NCBI GenBank assembly: GCA_019843655.1
Contig: JACDQD010000006.1
Span: 1,736,001-1,800,000, forward strand
Length of the DNA stretch: 64,000 bases
Origin: Lethocerus indicus
Taxonomy: Eukaryota > Arthropoda > Insecta > Hemiptera > Belostomatidae
Direction of reading: 5' to 3'
The notes below the pieces were generated by a model. The model saw nothing but the letters and a program-made list of their open reading frames with translations, did no database searches and was not told where the DNA came from. Below, piece after piece: positions 10,451 to 29,660 of the stretch. The first letter of the stretch is position 1. Each line of letters opens with the position of its first letter. Made by a program: the position numbers and the translations under genes.

Positions 10451-13400
10451 ATGGGTTCCTCTTGGTCCAACTCCTGTTTCCTGAACAACATGAGCTCCGG
10501 CAACAGGAACACTTTCGCGGCCGTCCTCGTTCTCGGCCTTTTCATTGTCACTTTCCTCTTCGCTTATGCCGCGTTCGGCGAAGAGGCCGATCACAGCGAT
10601 ACCCTAAGACAAGTCCACGTGGTAAGTGCGTAAAATTACAAAATTCCCTGGGTTTGCTGTGTTTCTGTCTTCGGCCGCTCGCCATCTTCAGTAGCGGTGT
10701 CGGTCACTGTCGGCACTTTGGATGCTTTTCGGAGGGCATCCTCACTGCACTGTCACTGTGTCACTCGTACCGTCTCTACACATCCAAAGTGCCGACAGCG
10801 ACCGACACCGCTACTGAAGATGGCGAGCGGCCGAAACCGGTCTAGAGCAAACCGGATAGAGGAGACAGAAACACAACAAACCTACGGTATTCCAACCCCT
10901 CGCTGACCACAAAACGGTTATGTTAAATTAGAAAATTCCATTGACTTATAATTTTCTTTGTAGGTGTACGATTACCCAATGGGTTTTGTTTACTTCCCTT
11001 TTTAAGTTAACTTTGAACTGTGTAAATACAAGTGAACATGTTTACAAAAACCAAAAATTAAAATGTAATAATAAAACTCATTATTTCATTTCAGTAATGA
11101 ATTGTTGGTCAATGTTTAAACAAGAAAATTTCATAACATAAAGGCAACAATTTTTAACAAAAGTAGTAGAATTGCAATGATGACAGTTTGATTTTTAATT
11201 AGTATTGTAATAATATATACACGGTTCTGTTATGTTTGTATTTATAGCTAAATGAATTGAAAGAATAATTTTTTATTTTAGAACAAAATATTAACCTGTT
11301 ACGAATTCTAGAAAGTCCAACTGTTTCAAAGTTTATTATTGACTGGGCTACTCCAATTGGAAGTTACAAGAATAGTTTATTGATTTTATTGTTGGTTGCT
11401 TTAAATGGTGAAGTGAAAAAAAAATATCAAAAATTCTTATAGAAAATATAAAATTGAAATTACTGAAAACTTTCATTATTGCCACCATATACGTGATGTC
11501 CACTTTATATTCTTCAACAGTGTAAATACAAGTGAACGTTACTGTCGTACACGGGAAACTGAAAATTAATTATTTTTTCATTTACAATATTTATATCATG
11601 ATCTTTGAAGTATCATTTATCATTATTGTAGTAATTATTGTGAAATCCTACGGTAGACTTAGTTTAGATTTAAAATTCCAGGTCAAGGAATTAGTATATT
11701 CCGCTTTGAGGGCTTTATAGAACTGATATTTCCTTGATTTTTCAATTCAAGTCTTTCAAGAAATTTATTCATACTTCATGAAGCAGTAATAGTGGTAGTT
11801 CTGTAAGGCTATGAGGATTAATTTAATTGTATATCTTATCTGAGAGCTAACATAAATATTTGGAGTTTCCGATAATATTTTTCTGAGTGATCAGGATTTC
11901 TGGTTTCAGAAATTAAAATTTTGAAATAACGTCTTTACCCTTTTCTTTTGTACTGTGGCAAAAGTATCGTCCGTTGTAACAACTGATATAAATGAAATAT
12001 TTTGTTTATTGCAGATATTTAGACACGGGGATAAGACACCGGGTGGCTCTTATCCAACAGACCCGTATAAAGACCACAAACACTGGTCGATTGGCCCTGG
12101 AGAGCTGACAAAAGTAAGTGAAATTTCGACAGTTGTGTAACTGTTTACCGGTCCGTTTACACAGGAGTTCACTTACATAACGTTGACCTCGGTCACGGTT
12201 AAGAGATTTAGTTGTTTACAAATTGTTTTATTCGATACTTCAACATTCATTCTCGCTTTTAAAGCACCAGCCTACTTCAGAGCTATTATTAGACCTACTA
12301 AATCAATAAAGCGATGTGCTACCGCGTAGCTAATCTTAGTTCTAGTTATACTCTAAGACAATAATAGCGTTTTGAGAAAATGGAAACTAAATTCAAACAT
12401 TAGAAAATAATAGAACACCGACATCTTTTTTCATATGATTTTAAATTGTGCAGACTTCAAGTTCCTTGGCTCCCTTTTCTCAAATTATTCCAAATTAATT
12501 ATTTTTGCATTGTCACCACTAATTAAAATCGTTGTATTATTGAATCAACGTTTGTATAACTGTAATATATAATTATTCAGCCGAGGAATTATTACATATT
12601 TGTCAGATTATGGCTTAACCCTAGAAATATATATATATGAATCCTGTTACATTGTTTCCTCACTCACATTTACCCATCACTCATGTATATTCCAAAATAA
12701 GTATAAATCTATAAAGATATATATATTGTATACATTTTGTGCTTAATAGTCATTACTGTTTGTAACCTATTGGGGGATTATTTTAACCGAATTTTTAATT
12801 GTTAGTAGTCAATTGGTTACGGACTGAAACTGTGTAATAGGATCGTAACAGCGGGAATGTATTTCGTAAGAATAATATTTGAGAAAGCCCATTCTTTAAT
12901 TTAATATCGAGCGTGTTGTTTGAAGAAAGGCAAGAGGCAGATGTACGAACTTGGCACTGCGCTGAGGAAGAGGTACGCGACGTTCCTCGGCGACTATTAC
13001 AATGCGAGAGATGTCGAGGTGAGGAGCAGTTACGCGGCGCGCTGTCAGATGAGCGCGCAGGTCCTTTTGGCGGCGCTGATTCCTCCTTTCGGCGAACAGA
13101 TATGGAACCCAGACCTTCTCTGGCAGCCAATACCGATTAATTCTGTTCCGCGGAATTACGACAACGTAAGTATTCATTTCGTGCGTGTAGACTTCTCGAT
13201 TTACTCTCAGGATGTTGTGTACACGTTTGACTCGGATTTAGAAATTTATTTTTATTATTTTTCCTTGTATAAATGTGAGTACATTATTATTCCCTATTAA
13301 TATTTATCGAACTTAGTTTCTGAACCGTTTTCAGGTGATCGCTGCCAAAGCGGATTGCCCAGCTTTCACTATTGAGAAATACAAGTCGGATTCTGAGTTG

Positions 13401-15490
13401 AATTCTAATTTGAGCCGTGAATCCAAAGAGGTTTTCGCCTACTTGGCAGAGCACACTGGACTACAAGTGACAAACATTTCGACTGTTGAATCTATCTACA
13501 ATATTCTTCTAGTGCAGGTAAATATCTGTTATTTCAAAAAGACTACAGTGTGCTGAGGGATAAATGAAAATTTAGGTTATTCCAACTAGTTTTTTTTTAT
13601 ATAAAATATGGTGGAATTAACCCTACATAAAATAATAAATTTTAAACAAAAGATTTTCAAATAAATTTTTGTGTACCCTGGAGATGACAACAAGAAACAT
13701 TACATCGGGAAGAAGTACTGGCTTTGAGAACTATTATTTTGTGATTTTAATAATTCATGAACAGTATTTATACCAATATTTTTTTAATCGTAAATTAATT
13801 CCAATGTTTTTAGTTTCAGAAATATAAATTGTTTTCTTAAATTATTTCTCCGTATATTTACTATTTTGATTTTTTATTTCATTAACATTTAGAAAGACAA
13901 TAACCTAGTGCTGCCTAAATGGAGTGATACAGTATTTCCTGAACCAATGAGACAAATGGCCGGCATGAACCTTGCAAGTTTCACGCGCACTCCATTGCTG
14001 AAGAAATTAAAAGCTGGTAACTAGTCAGTTATAATTATATTAATAATAATAATAATAATAATCAATAATATAAGGCAAAATACATGTTTTGTATGGTAAA
14101 AATTGTTGTTCATTTATAGAATGTATTAAAGCATTAAATTCTGCTTGTTTCAGATAATTATGAACAACACAAATTACATTGCCCGTTTAATGTAAAAATA
14201 CATTGTAAATATAGACTTTACAGTCTCTAATTCAAAGAGAAATTTATGTTAATAACATTTTTATTAAATTTCATTTGTGCTGATTATTTGATATTGTTTA
14301 TGCAGTTTCTCCCTTAATATGATTGATATTCGCGTGGTTCTTTTCTCAAAACACATTGTTCGACCAACTGCAGTTTTTTATGCAGGAAAATCTGGGCTGA
14401 AAAATTTGGAAACTGGTAGATGTTATCTTGGTTCCCACCCAAGTGAGGTACTGGTGAATGTTGCAGTTTCTCCCTTAATATGAATGATATTCGTGCGGTT
14501 CTTTTCGCGTGGTTCTGTATAAAAAGTTACATTACGTCCGATTGTTACTGTTGGTACGATTTAACTGTGAATTTTTTGCATTTATGTTGTTGGTTTCTTT
14601 CAATACAATTCGGCTGTCGACAGGGCCGATGCTTGGCGACTGGGTGGGCCACATGGAGCAGATGAAGAGCGGTTCGAGCGCAAAGAAAATGTATCTGTAT
14701 TCAGGCCACGACCTGACGATAGTGAGCACGCTGAGGGGCCTCTCGATTGAGCGTATCCACTTGCCGCAGTATGGGGCAACTCTCATTCTCGAACTCCATT
14801 ATATACACCAGCTTTACTATGTCAAGGTAATCATTTCTATTTTATCACTCTGAATACCTATAATAGGTAGTCGTGTTTGGCTTGCTCAAGTAATTAACAA
14901 TGGGGCAACGGAGGTCGAATTAAAATGGGAATTGGACTACAATAAAACAAAAGGGTACTGAAACAATTTTGCAATTTCTTTCTCTACGTGTAAAGAACAT
15001 CTTTCTTATTATAATATTCCCTTTTTCTTCACCTACTAAAAATACATGTTACATTAATACAGTTACTGTAATTGAGCTTAAAATATTTATTATATTTACT
15101 ACAATGGACTTGATTGTTTTACTATGATTTTAGTTAAATTAGACAGAGACAAAGGAACGGTGAAGTGTAACAAGTCCCTAATACTCTGGTGTTCATTTTC
15201 TATATTCATCTTGTTTCTATGTTAAACGATACTATACCCAATAAAAGATATTGGTAAACACGAATGCATAAAGACAAGTAGATAATATTAGTGTTATTGT
15301 TGGAATTTTCTGTGCTTTAATGTAACTTTTGGAATGGTTTCAGCTGTTCTATTACACATCAAGTTCATCTACTGATGTTAAAGTCCTTTCGATGCCCGGG
15401 TGCGAAGCTCTCTGTTCTTTGGACACATTCATCGAACTCACAAGACCTGTTATCCCTGTCGACTGGGAAAAGGAATGCAAGATTTCCTAG
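10451..15490 (+). CDS. Histidine acid phosphatase (prostatic/lysosomal type), complete, 7 exons
   Basis: Phosphomonoesterase of the histidine phosphatase superfamily, branch 2. Exons: 10451-10621, 12015-12113, 12926-13165, 13335-13517, 13893-14016, 14624-14826 and 15344-15490; all phases agree, giving 388 residues. An in-frame TAG directly precedes the first ATG; a second ATG is at 10490 (M14). Residues 22-42 are strongly hydrophobic (FAAVLVLGLFIVTFLFAYAAF), a signal peptide or signal anchor. The nucleophile motif RHGDKTP is at 60-66, the family GKRQMYELG motif follows, and the acid-catalyst motif SGHDLT is at 299-304. The end has PGCEALCSLDTFIELTRPVIP with the usual paired cysteines and stops at KECKIS, without a C-terminal membrane segment. 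It therefore probably acts in the lumen or outside the cell, or is a type II membrane protein. It resembles insect acid phosphatase-1/venom phosphatase genes; the exact paralogue is not resolved. Confidence 0.93.
10640..10939 (+). mobile_element. Palindromic hammerhead-core element, copy C, in phosphatase intron 1
   Basis: The third good copy lies within 20 bp of the exon 1 donor. AAAATTCC at 10640-10647 and 10932-10939 is a probable 8-bp target duplication. The right arm has an intact core at 10811-10845: CTA, CTGAAGA, T, GGC-GAGCG-GCC, GAAAC, CG, GTC, TAG. The left arm (10648-10700) lacks the segment holding GACCGG, so only one complete core remains. The single-copy tail ends near TGTTAAAT at 10,921-10,928. 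Confidence 0.8.
14040..14063 (+). repeat. AAT microsatellite
   Basis: About seven uninterrupted AAT/TAA units just downstream of the phosphatase exon 5 donor. Confidence 0.8.
14301..14520 (+). repeat. Direct repeat pair in a phosphatase intron
   Basis: CAGTTTCTCCCTTAATATGA begins at about 14,304 and again at about 14,464. Both are followed by similar sequence (TGATATTCGYG...GTTCTTTTC) over about 45 bp. This is a local duplication with a spacing of about 160 bp inside the intron before exon 14624-14826. It has no coding potential. Confidence 0.65.
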
Positions 15491-15692
15491 CAGTTCATCA
15501 TGAACATTTTTTCGTTCAGTTTACCCGTCTGCCCAGTCGTACAACATTGAATCATGTTTTTTTTTTAATAATTTTAAAGTATATTTAACATTGAAATGTT
15601 ATTTTTGTTGTTATAATAATTGTTGTTGAAAGTCATAATTGTTATAGAATATTTTTGGTTTTCCCAAACAGTCCCATACAATTTATGGAATG

Positions 15693-15698
15693 AATAAA
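15693..15698 (+). terminator. Candidate polyadenylation signal of acid phosphatase
   Basis: AATAAA lies 203 bases after the stop codon in an AT-rich 3' flank. A second AATAAA lies near 15,885. Which one is used cannot be told from sequence. Confidence 0.5.
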
Positions 15699-16015
15699 TG
15701 TAAGATATGTACTTTAAATGTTAAACCAAGAGGCTGATCAAGAAATATTATATTTTATAATATTTAAATTTTGTAAATTTATTATTGTTACGTTTGATTA
15801 TATTTTTAATACAAGATATTAACGACCAAAATTCTATTTAGTTAAAATAATTTCTAGTTGCTCATAAAAATGTGTTATTAATGAATAAAAATATACGCAC
15901 AAATTGAAGTTTTACTATTGGTATCGATCACAAACGTTGAACGCAATTTGGGCTTTTAATTAAAAAAAAAAAAAACGCACCTGGTAATGATTGACAGTTT
16001 TAGTTGGGGAAACTT

Positions 16016-16085
16016 CCACCAGGTGGCAGCATCAGGGGAAATGTTGAGGGCGCTGGTAGTTGCAGAAATTGCCACGAGATGGCAG
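16016..16085 (+). promoter_or_regulatory. Two tandem CTCF-like motifs
   Basis: CCACCAGGTGGCAG (16016-16029) matches the vertebrate-style CTCF core CCASYAGRKGGCRS at all 14 positions. CCACGAGATGGCAG (16072-16085) matches at all but one. Both are followed by CA and lie in the same orientation 56 bp apart, between the 3' ends of two converging genes. A boundary role is inferred; an alternative is a small duplicated repeat. Confidence 0.45.
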
Positions 16086-16589
16086 CATTGCAGAGAAAAA
16101 AATCAAGTGACCTCCTTGCATCTTGTGTTCTCCTGATACAAATCCTGACATTTGGGAAAAATATTCGAAAAAATATAGTTTATTATTCATCCTTTATATT
16201 GTAACATTTATGTATACGTAAACATTTAAAATAAAATAATGTTAACGTTGAATGATTTGGAATTTCAAAGGAAGTTATAGAGGCAGAAACTAAAACAGCA
16301 GAAACTATATAAATATTATATATATTTATTCATATTTCAAAAATTATTTCTGGCAAGAAAAAATATTTAAAAAAATCGAAAATATCATAAAACAAAAATC
16401 TAATCAACTATACTTATAAATATTTACAAAATTAAATCCACTGGTAGATGATACATAAATATACAACTATTTATATATGTATATATACCTAAACAAAAAT
16501 TGGTAAGCGTAATTATTCCAACTACAATTCAGTAGTTAAAAACATAATTTCTTAATTTAATTTTTCCCGTTTTAATAGTATATATTTAT

Positions 16590-16590
<1 letters not shown>

Positions 16591-16622
<32 letters not shown>

Positions 16623-16623
16623 C
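16591..16623. repeat. CA/TA microsatellite
   Basis: Five CA units run directly into about eleven TA units. Confidence 0.9.
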
Positions 16624-16949
16624 ATACTACTCTCATATACATATATCACCGAATGATTCTTTTTTAATTATGAATAATCATTATAATGTAATTTGCTCAC
16701 ATTAATTTCGATTAATGTTTTCTAGAAATATTGATAATATGGGAGTGATACTTTTATTCTAAATGATCAAAGTTTAATATTTGTACAAGTACTTTACATA
16801 GTCCCCAGTGTAATTGACTATAACAAAATTCTATTCGTATATTGCTTATAATAATTGTTATTATTATCAGTTATTATTACCCAATTTATGAGACATTAAA
16901 ATTGGCCAGGCTGGATCCTGCACCAACCTCTAATGTCTGCTTTTACTCT

Positions 16950-16952
16950 GTG

Positions 16953-16985
<33 letters not shown>
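16950..16985. repeat. TA/TG microsatellite
   Basis: About ten TA units followed by imperfect TATG and TG units. Confidence 0.85.
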
Positions 16986-18058
16986 TTTTATTTGAACATG
17001 GAAAGTTAAAAAAAACAACACTTGAGTTCCCTTTTAGGCGCGCGCACCATTAAGCATGCGGTTACATGACGGGGAACTTCACAAACAACATCCAACAAAT
17101 GGGTTAAGCGAATAACAGAAACGAGAACGTAATTACGAACAGAATAACGGAGCACCAAAATATGGGCAAAAAGCGATTACACAAGTTCAATAATATTCCA
17201 CGAGAAATATATGTCGAGTCCAAAATTATTCGTAGTTTTAATTATTATTTCATTTGATAATTATTTTTCAATGTTCACCTATATTAATCTAAAACTGACT
17301 GTGGAAGGGGGAATGCATTTTTTGTGCTTATTTTCACTATCCAAACTAACTTATTCAATATGTAATCTGGTATATTTTTTTTTATACAATTAATTTTCCG
17401 TTTTGTTTCTTATTTTTTTTTGTAAATAATTTATTTTATATAAAACAAATTAAGCTATGTATTCTCATTCTTTCCTTTAAAACAACATCCGCATTTCAAC
17501 GATGTGCACAATTTTGTGCAAAAATGGAAGCATAGTTCTCATTATTATTATTGTGTTTTATTCTTCTTTAAAGGGGCCACAAAACAGAAAGTGTTACACG
17601 GTCCCGATAAAATGTGAAATTTAAACGGCAAATACAAGTTTAATACTGTTTTCCGTATTGAAATTTGAAATTGAATGAATAACGCCACTGCAATTTTACA
17701 AATGTTTGGAAATGAAACTAATTCATTTTAAAATCAGCAGACAGTATTCATTTTAGACACTTGAGGGGGACAAGGATGTTATAGTCATCCTGCTTACAGC
17801 TCCTTCATAATAAAACTGCACTCGAAACGACTAAAATTATCTGAGGGAGAGAGATAGAGAGAGAATAGACAAAAGCGGGGACTCTTATCTTCTTATTTTT
17901 TTTAACTTCACATTGAAACTTCCTTTTTATAAGTGTTGCCACTTCGGGGATCCCGAAAAGAACTTAAAATATAAAAAAAAAAAAGATGTTGACACTGACA
18001 CGAAGAATAATAGTTACGAGGGGGGGGCGAAGAGAGAGGCAGGAGGTGGTGGAGATGA

Positions 18059-25659
<7,601 letters not shown>

Positions 25660-26416
25660 TCGGTCAATCCCGCAACTTGTTGAATGCGAAATAAAAATGA
25701 ATTTTAATTTAATTCTAAATAAAAACGTAATTGTACTCGGCCGTTTTGAAGAACAACAATTTTCGATCTTTTCAACTGTCTAAAGCTGGTTGAAAACACC
25801 TCGAAAACTCGTTTATTCCATATTCCCATTCGCTGTTTCAAAGACTTCATATTTTACTTTACAGAAGTAATACGTAATAAAAACGTCCCCCCCCCTTGTT
25901 TAATGTTATATCTGTTGGTTGAGTTGGAATAAGAATATACTAAAATACAGGATGCGAATAGTAAATATAATTATTCAAAAAAATCGTTTTCATAAAGGAT
26001 GTTATAAGATATTAATATATATATTTATAATATATACATAATTAATATATGTTATAAAATATTATTTGTACCTACATAGTTGTTCTACAAAATCAATTTA
26101 GAGATATATTGCTAAATGCGTGTAGATCACATCTGATATTTGTATTCAAATTGTGTATTATTTGCGACAATATATGTTTCTTATTGTCTAATTATGAAAT
26201 ATTTTTTGGACGAGTGTTCTTTTTCTGTAATAGATGTCTTGCTTCAGTTGACTAAGTTCAACGTGTCGTTATTGTTATTATTCTTGGGGGGTCGTTCACG
26301 GCTCGTTTTTCACATTGTGTCCCGAAACGAGAACGGATGCCGGAGGGAGCTCCGTCGAGAAGATGAGGACTAATAGCCCGCCACCGTTCAATCTTAGTCC
26401 AGCCCGAGATAACTCA

Positions 26417-26493
26417 CTTTTACGCTCGATCTTACTCGATTCGCCCCGTTCCGCCTCCAGAATCTGCTCTATTGCAGTAAGGTCCCATTTCAT
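26417..26493 (-). other. Candidate upstream exon or uORF 5' of RSK
   Basis: An ATG at 26493 opens a 25-codon reading (MKWDLTAIEQILEAERGE...) that runs to a good donor, GTGAGT, at 26416-26411. Joined to the RSK exon via the acceptor at 25653, the frame is wrong and soon stops. It therefore cannot supply the RSK N-terminus as read; a 5' UTR exon with a uORF, or chance, is possible. Confidence 0.2.
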
Positions 26494-26525
26494 TTCTTCG
26501 TTGCGGATTTAAAACCGTTTTCAAA

Positions 26526-26660
26526 ATGTCAGCCGCGACGTATCTCGTTCGTAGCTTAAATCTAGGTAGGAACAAAAGTGCAGTGAGAGAATGCTTCGTC
26601 GGGAGCCAATATGAGCAAGAACTTCTGGCCGGGCATCCTAGTAATATTCCTCCAATATAG
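26526..26660 (+). CDS. Short ORF (44 aa) in the region upstream of RSK, unrecognised
   Basis: The reading begins MSAATYLVRSLNLGRNKS and ends at TAG, with CAAA before the ATG, an acceptable arthropod start context. It is divergent from RSK and overlaps another start at 26611 in a different frame. I do not recognise the peptide. It could be a uORF of a plus-strand transcript or chance. Confidence 0.2.
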   Translation: MSAATYLVRSLNLGRNKSAVRECFVGSQYEQELLAGHPSNIPPI

Positions 26661-26683
26661 CGTGTGGACACACTCTCCTCCAG
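26611..26683 (+). CDS. Candidate signal-peptide first exon (partial gene)
   Basis: From ATG 26611 the reading is MSKNFWPGILVIFLQYSVW then THSPP, a short N-region followed by a hydrophobic core, as in a secretory signal. A GT at 26684 (CAG|GTGTTA) is a weak donor, leaving phase 1. Unspliced, the frame stops at 26769. If real, this starts a plus-strand gene whose later exons lie in or beyond the apparent gene desert. Low confidence. Confidence 0.2.
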
Positions 26684-26753
26684 GTGTTATAAATACCAGT
26701 CTAATAACAGTGCTGCCGCGACAGCTACATTTCCAATGCTACCGACGGCAAAG

Positions 26754-27102
26754 CCGAATAACATTGTAGGTTCGCGATGTTTCTGTCTCCTCTCGCTGGT
26801 TTGGTCTTTGGCTAGACCGGTTTCGGCTGCTCGCCATCTTCAGTAGCGGTGTTAGTCACCGTTAGCACTAACTGGATGTTTTTTGGGCATCCTCACTGCA
26901 CTGTCACTTTCACATGTACTGTCAGTGCCCAAAAAACATCCAAAGAGCCAATAGTGACTAACACCGCTACTGAAGATGGCGAGCAGCCGAAACCGGTCTA
27001 GCAAAAGACCAAACCAGCGAGAGGAGACAGAAACATCACGAACCTACAGTATTCCAACCCCTCGCAGACCACAAAACAGGTATATTAAATCCGAATAACA
27101 TT
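26754..27102 (+). mobile_element. Palindromic hammerhead-core element, copy B, with 12-bp target duplication
   Basis: The element occupies 26766-27090 and is flanked by CCGAATAACATT on both sides (26754-26765, 27091-27102). Both arms keep an intact core: the left read on the minus strand (26846-26812) and the right at 26967-27001, i.e. CTA, CTGAAGA, T, GGC-GAGCA-GCC, GAAAC, CG, GTC, TAG. The arms are separated by a loop with GGATGTTTTTTGGGC and its complement, so almost the whole element can fold. The right arm carries a single-copy tail of about 45 bp ending TATATTAAAT. No ORF is present. Confidence 0.88.
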
Positions 27103-27309
27103 CTTAAAGTGATATAAAGTTCAAGTATTCTTCTTTTTATTTTATTAACAGCTAAGGGATTAAACAAAAACCGAGAGGCCTTAACTTCCTGTCGGTTATA
27201 TATTATGAGTAGGCCGGGTGGCAGCTCTCCCGTAGCTTCCTCCCCGATTAAAATTCAACGCCGCTACCCGACCATATCCTACCGGATTCTCGGAAAGGTC
27301 GCCTCAGTA

Positions 27310-27326
27310 CCCCCCCCCCCCCCCCC
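27310..27326 (+). repeat. Poly-C tract
   Basis: Seventeen consecutive C residues, the longest of several C or G runs in the window (others near 8,980, 44,300, 47,490 and 63,905). Confidence 0.85.
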
Positions 27327-29660
27327 ACCAACGGCTCACAACGCTTCTTACAACAAGTCGGTCTAATTGTATTTCTCCCGCATTTGCATAATTCGACGGG
27401 GGGGAAATTAGGTAAGCTTCCGCCATCCACTGCCGGTTCTTGGACTGTAACACCCGCCCCAAGTCATTGAACTTCCCACTGTAATTCGTGAAAAAGATAT
27501 CCTTATTGTGGACTGTTTATAAAATTTCCGAATAGGAAAAAAAGACGTTAATCTATTTTCTCATTAGACGCAATACGAAGGTTTTTCCACGCCGTGGGAC
27601 GTTCTTTTCCTGTTTCGCCAACTAGTGGGATTCAGGAGGTGAAAAGGGTTTAGGCGTTTTCCGGTCCCGAAATTAGTTCGGAATAGTATCACAAGTATTG
27701 GGAGAGCCCACGATGAACAGGAATAAATAAAAATAAAAAATGAATTTTACTCATGTATATATGAAAATAAAACTAAAAACTATCGATTCGTGCGATAATT
27801 CGTTAGTAACATTCCGTCAGTACAACCAAAATTATTCCAAATAATGTTCCAATTATTAGCCAGTACATGCTGACGATGTATAAGCTCCGAGATACAGTGA
27901 TAAATGCATGAACACATACAATAAAATACAGAAATGCAATTATTTTTCTGGGAGTAACATTTTTTTTACAGGAAATCATTACAGAACTACCTGACACACA
28001 TACTCATCGCTACTGTGATCGAGAGATGTCCAAAATCGGAATATACTTTTCAGCGTAATCCAATACGGCGAAGAATTGTTGGGTACGACAAAATGACGGG
28101 AGGACTGGCGGAAGCGGGCTGTAGAGCCCAATATATATTGTGACTACAAAACTGTCCGATCCAACAGCCGATAATGGGCACAATTCGGTGAGACACAGAG
28201 GCGGGCGTTTAGGGGGGGGGCTTGCTAAATTTACTGAATTACCTCAATTCCAGTTTCATCAAAATAACAGAGCGACGGCAGATCCGAAATTGTTTTCGGC
28301 TTCTCGTCGTCCTGGACGGCACTGATGCGTTGCTTAAACGTCCTTCCGATAATGTCGGTATATTGTCATTCTGTATTTTCAGACCTACAGCCTGAGAATA
28401 TATTCAAGTGTAGATTCTGTAGTATTTATGATTGAGGACGGATAAACTTGACTAGGGAGTAAAGTAAAACACTGGCCGAATTCCGGTACGGGAATTGCGT
28501 ACCGGAGGATTGACTCGGAGCGAGTTACAGTAGCCGGTAGAATATTGCTGCGAAATCCGCCCTTATGATGTCGGCACTACAAAATCCACCCGCCCGGAGC
28601 CGGTAAAAATGGGACCGGTGTACGAGGCGAGGATTTCGCTGAAATAAACGGGACACAGGCAGAAATGAGATGAGAGCTCTGTCCTACCTACGTGCACCGA
28701 ACACACTCACACATTGTTGAAACTCGACAGGATAAAATAACAATGGTTCTACAAATCCTGCGATAAGTCTGTCTGCAGTGATGTCCACTAGCTAGAGACA
28801 ATGTTTTTAAAAAAGTAAGCATATAAAATAATACGATTTCTTCGCTTCATTTATGTCAAGTTTTACTTCACCGATATCGGAGATTGTTCACAGTGTCTAC
28901 TTCTCTCCACAAGAAATGACTCATTCATAACATTATGTTAATAGAAATCGAAAGTACCAATACGTGTTTATACATGTATAGTAATCACTATAGCAACTGA
29001 TTGAATAAACGCATTATAGGTGTATAGGGGACCTGTTAACGACAGTATTTTATTACTTACTTGATTATACGAGTATATTGTATTGTCTGCAATTTATAAG
29101 AGAGATATAGTAATTGGCGAAAGTATACTTTATGACAGTTTTGTTGTATTTCTCGATTACGTCACTAGGCTCATAGTGGACAACAACTAAGCTTGATTGG
29201 TGAAATATTGTTCTAAGCTATGCCGGACGCCGATGTCCCGGAGGAAGGTTCATTATACACGTGCCTGTATTTATATATATAAAGCAATACGAAATACAGA
29301 GGGAAGGTTGTGATTTCTTCCTGTGTCTGACCCACATTGTCGAGTGACACACATTCTATACAACTACCCCATGCATTATTCCTCCCAAGAAATAACACGA
29401 TTGTATTTAGAATCCAGTAAATTTTCGGTGACCCAGATACTCCGTAGGGTACGATAAATTCGGACAGTAGCGGTTGCATTAAGATTTAAGAGGGGACAAC
29501 ATAAGGCGATCATCTGTTTTTCCATGCTTTAATGAGCAACGGCGTACTAAGTAAGTGCATTAATCTCAACTTAGGCGCTTATAATAGTAATCCAATCAGT
29601 ACTGCCTATCTTCATGCACTTGAATAATGCCTCGCAAATGCGCTATATATAAACGGATTC

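Larger units (their letters stand above)
15491..18058. other. Convergent 3' intergenic interval between phosphatase and RSK
   Basis: It holds the 3' UTRs of the two converging genes and no coding exon that I can support. It includes a poly-A run near 15,961, paired CTCF-like sites (16,016-16,085), TA/CA microsatellites (16,591-16,623; 16,950-16,985) and a GA-rich tract (about 17,842-17,865). A TTTATT at 17,557-17,562 is AATAAA on the minus strand, about 500 bases past the RSK stop, and is a possible poly(A) signal for RSK. Confidence 0.6.
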
